From Undaria pinnatifida (Eukaryota > Sar > Phaeophyceae > Laminariales > Alariaceae), in the NCBI GenBank assembly GCA_012845835.1, contig JABAKD010000014.1, positions 7,279,074 through 7,343,073 of the forward strand: a stretch of DNA of 64,000 nucleotides. Direction: 5' to 3'. Position 1 is the first letter of the stretch. Each line of letters begins with the position of its first letter. Both the position numbers and the translations under genes were made by a program. Shown piece after piece: positions 1 through 11,042 of this stretch. Under the pieces are notes generated by a model, which saw only the letters and a list, made by a program, of their open reading frames with translations, was not told the origin of the DNA and did no database searches.

Positions 1-1063
1 CTCTCTTTCTCTTTTCCCATATTGCTCCCTCCCCTGCCCTCTTGCCCTCTGTCCCTCTCTGTCCCTCTCTGTCCCTCTCTGAGGCATGAAACGACAGAGG
101 TGCACCTACCTTTTATGAGGGGCGTCACTACAGATACGTACAATACAGCAGAGGAGCTACATACCTCAAACCAGAAACCTGACTCGGGAAAAAATGAAAA
201 AGGCGCACCTAACCCGATGAAGAGGCGTTACCGCATGATACTAGCACACAACGAAGCATATCAAGATAGAGGTGCACCACTTTTTTTCTGAGGTTCATCA
301 AATTTGGGAGCTTAAGACCTCTCCGCAAATCTGATTTGAGAAAAATATGACTGCTTCCGGATGAAAAATCCCATGGCCTGGGTGTACACAACGAGAAATC
401 ACGAAAAAAAAGGGCCTGCGTATTCAAGACGTTTTGGGGTTAAGGAGCCCTGTCATTCAGAAGCCAATTTAAAACGAAAAGTTCTACGTCTATTGTAGCA
501 TGCGTCCACCAACACACAACAACCTTGCAAAACGTAAACGGTGTGTATGTTCTTCACATCAAACTGATATTTCCACCCATCCACATCCAGCATAAGCAGT
601 GTCTGTGCCGATGCCCCCTCTTGCAGAGACGCGCTCACAAAGCTCTGTGGTGTCACAAACCGCAAGGCAGAGGTACACATTGCAGATACAGCAAGGTGAT
701 TTGGACATGCATGCAATGTCAACCGCGACGAGCACGAGGGCAAAACATATGCAAGCCAGTACACCCGACTATGCGCAAAAAGGGGGGGGGGGGGTGGAAA
801 AGGAGGGAAACGGGACGGCACCAAACAATATTCTAGCGATGTTGGGTACTTTGTTAGTGTACTTGAGAAGCCCCATCAGCCAAAATTCGCTACCATGCCC
901 CTATCATACCATGCGACTCCCCCCTTCTCCCCCCTTCCTCTCCCGCCTTTACCTCTCTTACCCCCACCACTGATTCCGTATGCCAGGTAAAATCATCAGT
1001 ATCAACAGAAGGCCATGTATTGCATGGCAACCGATGTTGCTGCTCCTTTGGTCCGGGGTAGGG
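1..1063. other. Gene-poor start of unit 1
   Basis: No convincing gene. CT-rich DNA at 1-80, then AT-rich intergenic sequence. About 243-510 is a diverged copy of the inverted-repeat element found at 22,097-22,357 (shared stretch around AGGTGCACCACTTTT). Units 2 and 3 lack the 250-830 block. Short G and C runs are present. Confidence 0.5.
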
Positions 1064-1129
1064 TCAGTAGCCCACCGTAACGCAGCTAATCGCGACGATC
1101 GAGTCGTCTCCTACATCTGCGAGTGCCAT

Positions 1130-1540
1130 CAACGGGAAGGGGGGGGGGGGGGTAACGGGGGGGGGGGGATCGGGACGAAGAGGGGAACGGGGGAGTGGAG
1201 ATGTACTCGTTTCATGCGTACTTTCTTGCGTATGGATGACAGCTTCGGATGGATTAATTTGTTTTCCGGTGTGGCCATCCAGGGGGGGTAAGGGTCGGCG
1301 AGGGGGAGACAGAGGGACAAGGGAGGGGTGCAGGGGAGGTAGGGGGGGGGGGGATATGGGGGATGCATGGGTGGATGGGTGGGGATGCATGGGTGGGTGG
1401 GGATGTATGGGGGAGGGGTGTAAGGTTGGGTGGGTGGGTGGGGGGGTGGGGATGTAAGAAGGGGGTGGAGAGAGGGTGTAAGAAGGGTACGGGAAAGGGT
1501 GTATGGGGGGTAGGGGGGGCAGGGAAGTCAAGGGGATGAT
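1130..1540. repeat. G-rich low-complexity tract in last Lin0512 intron
   Basis: About 400 bp of G runs with GGGTGGGTGGGGATGCAT-type short repeats on the plus strand. In gene sense it is a C-rich pyrimidine tract directly upstream of the last splice acceptor (at 1,117). Homologous tracts lie at 24,540-24,960 and, much shorter, at 45,498-45,540. It could form G-quadruplex or i-motif structures. ORFs called across it are composition artefacts. Confidence 0.8.
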
Positions 1541-2394
1541 GGGAAGCGGAGGCCAGGGGTAATAAAACGTCGGGTCAGTGCGTACTGCGCTGCCAATGGT
1601 TTGTGTTATTTTTGGGAAACACCACAGCTACAGCAGCACAGTTTTGTTTTACTTGTTTGCTTCGATGAATCGGCGGGGAAAAAAGCGCCATGAAGAGGAA
1701 GACGAACCACCAAAATCGCCCACAAAAACCAATATGCCGGGGAAAAAATACGAAACCGAAAATAACCCAACAGAAGAAGCCATAACAAAGGAAAAAAGGA
1801 AAGAAAGAGGGAACGCAATGACTCAATGAGCAGCTTATAAACCCTGGAGAACTGCAACAACATTTTTGGGTGCAAAGTAGTTGGAATTGTCGTGGGATCT
1901 TTCTTTCGCACGTGCAAGGGTTAATTAAGGTTGGCGATTGAGCGATGTGACAGCTATCACACAGAAGGTGCTGCAGATCAAGAAAAGGTTGCCCCTATGG
2001 TTCACTGGCTAAAAATGTTATGGTATCCCCCCTCCCCCGTAGCGGCGTTGTGATATATAATAGCAGTTGTCCCCTTTTTTACCTGGCAGGTGTTTATCGC
2101 CTGACTGAACGAACGGTTCCGCTCCCTTCGGTCAGAAGGCATCCAACGGACAGCAAACACTTATTAATAACATACCAGAGATTAACATGCAAAGCAACCC
2201 TCGTGTGAGCGAGTGACCAGCACAGAGCCAGAGGCACCCCTGCAAATGCAGCAGAAGTCGGCCCCAAGGTCCATACTCCCCAATTTACCACACTAACTCC
2301 ACCGCTTCCATCCATTTGTCAACCAAAATATGAAGCAGCAAGGAAGGGCGGGCGGCTGTTGTTACGGGAGAATGCGACTGTCGAAGTTGCAGGG

Positions 2395-3756
2395 GACGCA
2401 TGCTACGATAGAGGCAACACACTTCGGCTAAAAAAAACTGAATGACGGGGCTCTTTATCCCGAACTGGTCAAAATATCATTCGTTTAAATGAACTTTGGC
2501 CTTTGCGCGCGCATAGGCCATGGGGGTGTTGTCCATGGTGTTGCAGTTCCAGTTCACACAAAATAAGAATAAAAAACTTTTCTCTTGGGTGGGGTATAGA
2601 GGTCCTCAATTATCGAACCTAAAAGATATTATAAGTGGTACATCTCCACCGACATTGCGTTGTCGAATGCATTACGATGCATTATCTCTGTGTCGTGGCT
2701 TGTGACCACAGAGCTGATCTTTCTAGGGTGAAGAATCAGTACGGACACCGGGTGTGCTGGATGTCGACGAGTAGAAGAACGGTTTAATGTGAAGAACACA
2801 CACACACACACACACCGCAGTAGTATGAGTATAATACTAGTATTTAGTATCCATACTATTAGCAGCATGTGGCAGCCCTGGCGCCAAACAAAGGGACCCA
2901 GACCCCCTTTCCAGATGGTTCGGTGAGGCCTATTACTAAATTACTCAGTACGAGAACTTACCACTTTTCGAGACGATGGTTGACGCACACTGTGTACGAG
3001 GCAAAGAAAGTTTCGCCGTACATTGGTTGGTTGCGTTTCATTGGGTTAGGGTTAGGGTATATATATAATTTACAGAGCATGTCAACCATTTTCTCGAAAA
3101 AGCGGTAAGTAAGGTACCCTCAAATTACTTGATAAAACTAATGAGGTGATTTTGACGGCGGAGCGATGCTGCACATCAACCAACCAACCAACCAATCACC
3201 GCACCCAACTTGACCACAGCTGTTATAGACAAAATCATAAATATCAATCTAAGTTATTATTAATAGTTCCCAACGACAGCTATAATATTATACAACAAGA
3301 ACCATTCATATCCTCATAACCATAGGGCACAAACTGGACCCCCCCAAGAAAACTAATTCCAAGTAGTCTGTCTCCCCAACGAGTAGCGCACGATACTAGT
3401 GCAAGACAGCAGTTGTTGTATCGTGTACCAAGGACCCCCGCCAACAAGAAAAGCCTACTCTATTAAGCACGGCTGAAAGCTCTCGCCGTTGAACAGGGAA
3501 TCTTATACCAAACTTTCTTACGCGTTACGAAAAAAGCGGGTCTACGTTTTTTGCTTACTTACTTATTTTTTGTTTTATTTGCCCATACAACGCACAATAC
3601 TGCTGTAGTAGGGCAAAAGCGTATCGGTGGGTTCGAAGAAAACGCCTCGAACGGGGAGGGGGGGACGCGGGCACTGCTTAAAAAAAATGAAAGTTTTACC
3701 CGCCTTATTATGCGTGGCACGTTATACTGGTGCTGCATATCTACAGCACTCATTCA
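2395..3756. other. Intronic AT-rich region deleted in unit 2
   Basis: Interior of the last Lin0512 intron, with no gene seen. It contains a CA microsatellite (about 2,797-2,815) and a telomere-like GGGTTAGGGTTAGGGT at about 3,042. Unit 3 retains the homologous stretch (about 46,400-47,270), whereas unit 2 lacks most of it. Confidence 0.5.
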
Positions 3757-4229
3757 GTGCGTTACCTTCCATCTCGGGCAATTCGATGCCACTGGACGCC
3801 CTCATGGCTCCCGCTTTGAACTCCACGGGTAACAGCTGGCCGTACGGGAAAACTCTCTTTATCGCCTCCACGTCCACATCCTCCTGTTGAATGCGGTGCG
3901 AGCGAAAGCCGGGCTCCAGCCGCGGTCAGGACTTAAGATAAGAAGGAGAAGTAAAACTATCTATTGCTTTTAATACTATAAAGAGGTGAAATAGTAATCA
4001 GCAGTATCTGTAACCTATGTTGAGATTGGCACCTACCGGTTTCAAGCTGAAATCAGCCTTCCCCGCTATCTAGCTGCTGCATCCGCAAATGCGTTTGTTA
4101 CGTCAAATGGACGCACTCTGCTGCCCTGCTGCTGGAAAAAATGTAGGGTTTCCATTGGCTACCGAGGGCTCTGTATTTAGGGGACAGGGGAGACGGAAAA
4201 GTAACTACCGTGGCCCGAGTAGCGAGTAC

Positions 4230-4480
4230 TCTACCCGACGAGTTCGGTACCGGTTATAACCGGGAAAAAAAACGGTAAAAAGATTAGGGGTTCCTTTGAA
4301 AATGGAGCAGTAAAAAATGTACGGGTTTCACTGAAAACGGAGGCGCTTTCATTTGGAGGATAATGGAGACAAAAAAAGTAACCACCGTTGCCCTAGTGCC
4401 TTGCCCGACGAGTTCGGTACCGGATATACCCGGGTTATTATCACCGGTACCGGTTATTGTAACCGGTTCTAACCGGGTTC
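4230..4480. repeat. Palindromic CCGGTTATAACCGG-type repeat cluster
   Basis: Degenerate short repeats built on GTACCGGTTATAACCGG and GACGAGTTCGGTACCGG, inside a Lin0512 intron. Units 2 (26,420-26,700) and 3 (47,760-48,010) have homologous clusters with different repeat numbers. The motifs are self-complementary. Confidence 0.65.
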
Positions 4481-4984
4481 AGAAAGACATCCCTGGTTGT
4501 AACGAACGCGGTTGGCTTTAGGAGACCGTGCTATCCGACGAACGTGAAAGCACAACTATTCTCAACCATTCTTGCATGGAGAACATACACCGCTGGAATT
4601 GGAATTCGAGGTTCCGTCATTTTAAGGGTCGATTTTACTGCTGCTACTGCTCCCCCTACTACTAATCACGATGGCGTTTGTACTACTGCTGCTGTTGTTG
4701 CACGAAATCCGCTTTTTCACAAGTTTAACCTAGACTGTCGTGTTGCTGCACGGCGTCCGTATGCTTCTTGCTGTCAAATCTACCAAACAACAAAAAAACG
4801 CAATACGGTGTCTGCTAAAAAAATACAGATATAAGAAGGTATCGTTCGCGCACCTCGGGCACCGGAACGACGAGCTGCGCCCAGGAACGATGGCGTTTAT
4901 TGAAAGGATAGAGTTGAACTCAATGACGTTTCGGCAGTCCCTGAACACGGCGAGGCTCCCTTAGGGTTTCAGCGACGAGGTTTC

Positions 4985-5135
4985 GTATGGGAGGGGGCGG
5001 GGGGGCGGAGAGGATGACAGAGGGGGCGAGAGCGGGAGGTGGTAGAGTAGGGTGGGTGGAAGGGGGGGGGCGTCGGAGAGAAAAAGGGTCTGTGTGAGGG
5101 GGGAGGAGGGGGGGTGAGATGGGAGAGGGGAAGGG
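4985..5135. repeat. G-rich tract beside Lin0512 exon 3
   Basis: G runs and GGGAGGGGG-type repeats in the intron upstream of exon 3 in gene sense, where it forms a C-rich tract before the acceptor. Counterparts are at 27,245-27,375 and 48,555-48,700. Confidence 0.7.
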
Positions 5136-5738
5136 GGACTGGAATGCGAGCTATGCGCGAACACATTGAGGGCTTGGTTCGGAGTGCCGCAATGTTTACG
5201 ATGGGTGTATCCATATGCACTGCACGGGTATTGTTAAGTATTACTCTTAATAGTATCACCTTTGGGGCCCGCCGACACAAATCAAGAAAAACAGGAACTT
5301 AGAGCGAGGGACAGAGCGATACGCGAGACCGCACCCGTGTTTACGCTGCTGCTGCCGTTCTCGCCATCATACATACCTGACGTAGGCCTTGGTGGGGTCT
5401 TGGCCGTGTTGATCGTTGCCGAAGCTGACGTCTACGAAGAGCACCTTCGACATGCCGCTGCCGCCGCCGCTGCTGCCGCCGCCGCTGCCGCCACTACCAT
5501 CATCGTGGCTAGAGTCGCCCTGAGGTTATACCAGTACGGCAGTTGTATGATATCATATGCTACTGCTACAGCATAATTAGCCCCTTTCGTAGGACTTGAG
5601 AGGGCTTCTGAGGTAGGGGATAGGGGGGGTGGTATACCTCGTCATATACGGTAGCTCTCACGCAACACAACAATGAACATCACGTACGATTAATTGGTGG
5701 AGTATTAATAGCACAGAACACGCCCTACCACAACACTG

Positions 5739-6110
5739 TGTTAAGGTATTAGTGGGGTATTAGTCCGTTTGACAACTTGCAAAACGTTAACCAATAGCTT
5801 ACCCCAACTAAGCCTTATAGAACTCTTGCCCCCTGAAACGGCGAGATACCAGGTCGGCCGGATACACGGGCGCCCTTGTCAATATCCAAGCCGTTTCATT
5901 TCCTGGGTATACCGTGGAGAGTATTTTCAAGTTCGACATGGGGAACGTCTGAAAAAGTTTATCATTGTGGATGGTGGAATTTGAACCCACGACCCGAAAA
6001 ACCCATGGTCTGTTGACGACGCCATTGTTAAGATATTAGCGGGGTATTAGTCCGTTTGAACCACTTGCAAAAGCTTGACCAATAGCTTACCCCAACTAAG
6101 CCTCATAACA
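5739..6110 (-). mobile_element. TRIM-like element with 85-bp LTRs
   Basis: Two direct repeats of about 85 bp (5,739-5,822 and 6,026-6,110) flank a roughly 200-bp non-coding interior. The ends on the minus strand are TG...CA. Just inside the upstream LTR (minus sense) is a possible primer-binding site starting TGGCGTCGTCAACAGACC, and the purine run AGGGGGCAAGAG precedes the other LTR. The 4-bp flanks ACTG (5,735-5,738 and 6,111-6,114) match as a target duplication. Units 2 and 3 show the empty site CAACACTGACC. It has no coding capacity, so it must have moved with proteins supplied in trans. Confidence 0.8.
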
Positions 6111-6926
6111 ACTGACCGCATTTATGGTGTTTCTCGTTTTTTTTCTTCCCCCCCCTCTGTGCTCCTTTTCCCTCCTTTCCGTTTTCCCTTTGTATGTTCT
6201 CTATAATTTTATTTTGCTCTTGAGCAGTCTGCTGTGTTGGCCTGCTTCTGTTTCGCCCCATATATACCCATTTGCGTTTGGTATCGCCACTTCGTCGTAT
6301 GGTTGTCTTGAAGTTTGTGACCACAGAGCTTCCCGGATTACGATTTCTCTCCCTTTTTTTTTGTTTGGTGGAAATGACATTACCGATTTACATGTCTGAA
6401 AGTCATGGAGGGAAGAAGCGCTACAGCCCCGCCTGTTTGGGGCAGCGCTATTACTAAAGGGATTGCAACCCTTCAGTGCTGCTGTGGTAGATCCGAGGTC
6501 CAGGCTAAAACAACCGCCAGATGAACTTCGGATCGAGCTCATATTACAGCAGCAGTATTAATAGTACATGTACACCATGCACCATAACCACTGGCAGCGT
6601 TGACTGCAAACCTCAGTGGTTGTGGTGTTACCAGGTATCCCATGTGAAGACAACAACAATGTACACCATACACATAATCACTGGCTTTTAATGGCAGGCA
6701 GCGTTGACCGCAAAGCTCAGTAAGTGGTAATGGTATATCTCTGATCTAGTCAGTTGTTGTGATGTACGGTGCACATGCACGTGGTGTTGTATCGTTTCTC
6801 TAGGAGAGGCACTAGCACGGATACTGATACTGGTACTGGTTGTGCAGGATGGAGATGGGCGGAAAGAACAGACAGAAGACACCAAAGATACTGCCAGGTA
6901 TGATACTGCTGTACAACACAGGTACG

Positions 6927-8083
6927 TAGGGTCTTACCCAATAGTCTAAGTTTTTTTTCTGATATAAGTTTTTTTTTTTAGCGAGCATAGGCTTTAAAAC
7001 TGGATATAAGCTCGCGATTTATGCCAGTATTGCGCGGATGAGCTCGACTTATGCTCGCTCTTTATTCCATCTCTAGCTTGATTTTTGTTCGATAAAAGAT
7101 AAAAGCGTGTTTACTCGTCTAACACTCGTTGGGCATCCTTGCTTGTCGTCGATAAGCTCGTGAAATGTGGGTTCCTCGGCTAATTGTTTTTTCTTCTACA
7201 AGCCACATGGCAGGTGCAGGTGTATCAGTGCTGTAGAATATACCAGGTATACTTTGTATATGCTCCTATATACTTCGAAAGTACATTATTTACGTATTAT
7301 ATTACTGATGCTGTTGTTGTGTCATTGTGTGTTGTGTCCATATACCGCACAGTGCGCACAGCAGTGCCTTGCTGCCTTTTCCATACCACCGCACCATCAT
7401 GTCAATTGGAAAGCTTGCTTGAACTCTCTACATGTACTCGAAACTCGACAGCAAAAACAGAGCTGGCGAGCTAGCCAATCAGAGCGGACTACCCAGCACC
7501 CCCACACCCCGCTCGACGCAATGCTACTTCCCACCCCCCCTGTTGTACTTGAGAAGAGTGGATGCTGCAATGCGGTTACTGAAGCTAAACTCCTGTCTCT
7601 CGTCCATACAAGCACGCAGAATAGAAAATACCCGTTCTATGAACGCGGAGGATGGCGGAATCAACGCGATGTCCTCTGCAATATCATACCAACGCGGCAG
7701 GTTGAGCCTACAGTCATGCCAGAATTGCCACAGATCTTACCCGGCGTCAGCGTTAGAAGCTAAGATGTGGCACTCATCCTTCGTGTGTTAATGTGTTCTG
7801 ATGCAGGGCCGTCCAATATCGCGATAATAGGTGTGATTAAGCCTCGTGAATTTGTATCATTACCGCGCGGCCACCGATTTAGCGTCTCCACCGTGCTGCC
7901 AGACAACCAGACGGACATATACACCCGAAATGGGGGCGGGCATAACCACCTTATGCTCGATTTCCCTTGCTATAATGCTCTCACATAAAAAAGCTATTTG
8001 GCATGTTGGCTATGCTCGGCCGCTCAAAAAGCGATATCAGCTAAAATATATGCTACGTACGTAGCTTATTGGGTAAGGCCCTG
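6927..8083. mobile_element. Non-autonomous hAT-type transposon (1,157 bp)
   Basis: The left end TAGGGTCTTACCCAATA (6,927-6,943) is an inverted match to the right end (8,067-8,083, reverse complement CAGGGCCTTACCCAATA), with two mismatches over 17 bp. The flanks are identical 8-bp direct repeats, CAGGTACG, at 6,919-6,926 and 8,084-8,091. Units 2 and 3 read straight through the site (near 29,903 and 61,680). Eight-base duplications and CAGGG/TAGGG ends are typical of the hAT superfamily. Subterminal repeats such as GCTCGC and TATGCTCG occur at both ends. The longest internal ORF (7,167-7,763) shows no recognisable transposase, so this is a deletion derivative or carries captured sequence. Confidence 0.85.
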
Positions 8084-8288
8084 CAGGTACGAGTAACACT
8101 TTATTTGTGCATGTATTCGTGTTTCTCACCTCGAGCGCTTCTGGTCGGCCAGCTGTCGCCATCCTTGGTGCTTTGCAGTGCCTGCCGAATCCAGGACTCG
8201 TTGGTGTGGGGGGTATCCGGAAGCTGTCAACAACAGTGGTTGTCGCCAAGACAGCGACAACCACCCACAATACTTCTGGCAGCCTCAT

Positions 8289-11042
8289 CGTACATGGTGG
8301 GTGGTGTGTGTACCAGTCTCACTTTGGTATACTCCCCCCCTCCCCGGTCCCTTATTGCTTAAGACCTTCAAGGCTTCGTCGTCTCCAAGAAAAATAACTT
8401 TCACTGGTTTTCTTTTTCCATTTGTCTTAATAATATTCAAGTAATTTGTACCCATGTCGGGAGCGCAATGCTAAAAGGGTACGCGGGTACATGTGATATG
8501 CGTGATACAAATTGAAACGACGAGTAAATATGACAGCACTATGGACGCAAACATGCTACTCGCGTACGTGCAGCTAATTTCCTCGAACCTAGCGGGCGTG
8601 TAAACTCATCGCCGTGTCAGCGGTGTGTCATCTCCAAGTCGCAACGTCGTGGTGTTGCAAGCCGCAAGCGCAACGTCGTCCCGTTGCAACGTCGCTCGTC
8701 GCCAAAAACGATAGGAAAATTCAACCGTTTGTGACTGATCCGCATATTTATCTGCACTCCGCATATGCGCTCGGCGCTCTGAGGTCCTCTCGGCTGCTCT
8801 GCACTCTACCGCGGGTCTGCAGGATAGCTGCTTGCATGAGTGCCGCAGGTGAATACTGTAAACTCGTAGCTCGGTAGCTGTAATAGCTCTTCGGATGCGA
8901 TAACACTCGTAGATAAAATCGTGCAAAAATATATGGTTGAAAGTTGAAGATTGACGGTGCTGGTGTATCGTACGTCGAATGCCGTACAACGAGTACGCCG
9001 CATAACTTCGTGAGGTCAGTGTAGTGTCAGCTAGTGTTCACCAGTCAGTCAGCTATGAGGCAAGGCCTCTTGAACCAGCTGCATATATATACCTTTTGTG
9101 CCTTGATGTCTTCATGGAACACGTGAGGGAGGCCAGCACGAGGCAAGCACGGAAGTGTATGCGGGACAGTCCTAGGTCTGTAGACAAACAGGCCTCATCA
9201 ACACGGAAGATCCAAGATCTTAACACGGAAGATCCAAGATCCCCCCGTGTGGTTCTACGGTAGCCCCCCCAACTTTTCTTTAACGAAATCGCCGGTTTTG
9301 AAACCAGCTCCTGGCCGTATCTCCTGAAATACGGTCCCCCTCACCACCCGGACGTCATCGTTCGATAGTCCTCCGCAAACAAAATAATACATGCAGATAT
9401 TCTTTTCATAGCATCCTTCCTCGTGTCGAGCAGCCATGAAACGTTCGTTAAAGAAAACCGCTGGTTTTTGGGGGGGCTTTCATGGGGATGAAAAAAAATA
9501 AAAATTGAACATAGAAAAGGAAAAAAAAGAATCACAAGGGCAGGGGCGGCCCAAAGGACACGAAGCCTCTCCCCTCTCTCACCACGGGTATAGCAGTACA
9601 CAGCTACCTATCTATATATGATGCGCAGTGTCGTCGCCATTCAGCGATGAAACAATCGAGCCCCCACCAACAGCACATCGCATGCTGCATGCACGAATTC
9701 TGAAAGCAACGTACACGTAGGGTCCGGGATCCAGGCGCATGCATTCACGTACCAAACCAAAGTTGAGCGTGCTTTGATATAAGGAGGTGTATGTGGCCGT
9801 GCGATGAATGCCTACTGCACTGGATACAAAAGTCGCAAGCACCACAGCAAGCACCATAGTCCAAACCTCTCACCTTCCAAAACGTACCCTCCCGCAGAAA
9901 GGATCACCTCTCCAACGTTCCAAGCTCCTTGGTATTCCTATTATTCGGCCCCCCTCTCTCTCGCTAGAGACGAGCCGTGCCACGACCACAAATGACCTAG
10001 CGAAACGTCCCACATCGTCAACGCCCCGAGAGATTACCACATTCATGAGGGGAATATAATGTAGAAGGCGCCCCTAACCCGCGCGACCGTGTGCTGTGCC
10101 TTTATTAGCCTACACGATAGTGCTACAGCCGTGGGCCTCTGGAAGTGCGGTACCTTTTGCCATTTGCTAATAGCGCGTGGCCCCAGTTTATTGCGGTGAA
10201 AATCGTTGTCGCGACCTCGTCCTATACAGTATAGCGTCGCGCGCACTACCCCGGGATAGTTTGCCCCCCCCTGTAGTGCGGTTCATTCTTCCTGGCAAGG
10301 CACAGCACTGGCTAGCGAGGACGCACGCTACTCTACCTTGTATCAGATGGTTCAGGTGCATGAATGTGCCGTCTGTCGTGCTTCGAAATTCCACAAAAAA
10401 GTAACTGGGGGCTATTGAGAAGGCAGTCACCCATAAAGCGCCAGGATACGTCTCTAACATACCAAATACAGTAGACTAGACAATAGCTTTACGTTAGACT
10501 CTTCGCAATAAAACGCCAAGAAGTGTCCCTAACATACCAGTTACAGTATTGTAAACCGCCGGCGATACGACCCCCTTGATATACCAGATATCTAGATTTA
10601 TTTATGTGTGTTGTATGCGCCAATACGTTGGTGTTGCCCCTGCTGCTGCTGCTGTTTTGTTGTTTTGTTTGCAAATTTTTCGCGAAAATGTTAATGTTGT
10701 CGAATTCACGATCTGCGACAGACCAATGGGCGCGAAACTATAGTTTTTTTCTGCAAAACCCAGCATATGTGACTGGCCCAAAAACAAAAATGATGGGCAA
10801 GCGGCAACATCTGCGAGATAAACGAGGAGTTCCAACTTTTTGGCGTTTTGGCCGTGGAAACCATGTGTGTCCTGATCACGTGGGCACCAGCTCGCACGTT
10901 CTACGTGACCACGACTCGATCGATACCCCGTGCCAATCCACCTGGCAAAGGAGAAGGCTTGAGAGTTTTTCGCACGCGTTCTTGCGCTCTACTACTTGAC
11001 GCGCCCCCGTTGTTCTGCGCTTCTTCCTTTCGCGCCACGGCA
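8289..11042. other. Divergent intergenic region between the two unit 1 genes
   Basis: Lies between the start codon of the Lin0512 copy (minus, 8,288) and that of the acidic-protein gene (plus, 11,043), so it should hold both promoters. No conserved reading frame was found on comparing the three units. At 10,171-10,285 is a copy of a repeat with the motif AGTTTAGTGCGGTG, also seen at 16,760-16,943, 31,803-31,922, 38,390-38,566 and 63,585-63,690. Identity to unit 2 rises sharply from about 10,820 towards the gene. Confidence 0.5.

Larger units (their letters stand above)
1064..8288 (-). pseudogene. Lin0512-family plastid protein, unit 1 copy (frameshifted)
   Basis: Minus-strand homologue of the intact unit 3 gene. 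Exons by homology and GT-AG borders: 8288-8130 (plastid presequence, 53 aa, ends GAG|GTGAGA), 5519-5377 (Gly/Ser linker then MSKVLFVDVSFGNDQHGQ), 4940-4854, 3883-3766 (VFPYGQLLPVEF, GAMRASSG) and 1116-1064 (ends CVTVGY and stop). Exon 3 is 87 nt against 112 nt in units 2 and 3: a 25-bp deletion removes the segment after VPG and shifts the frame, so the conserved MKLRVQLAVP block is lost. All other exons and splice sites look sound. Two family-typical residues also differ (PTKAY for ATKAA, FNSIL for FNSLP). The first intron hosts a TRIM and an hAT element. Function is unknown for the family. A recent loss is inferred because only one lesion is visible. Confidence 0.75.

Noticed and set aside
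1064-1531. 155-aa Pro-rich minus-strand ORF as a gene
   Set aside because: Only its last residues (GDDSIVAISCVTVGY) are real, as the final Lin0512 exon. The remainder is translation of the C-rich intron.
3042-3057. Telomere-like TTAGGG repeats, also near 21,172
   Set aside because: Only two or three units in an internal position; not a telomere or a meaningful interstitial array.
5960-6030. tRNA gene on the minus strand around GGGTTCAAATTCCACC
   Set aside because: Has a T-arm-like part but no pairing acceptor stem or D arm at the right distance, and it lies within the TRIM interior.
10848-11042. Upstream extension of the first acidic-gene exon to 10,848
   Set aside because: A 2-nt indel between unit 1 and unit 2 just before the ATG puts the upstream parts in different frames, so they are unlikely to be coding.
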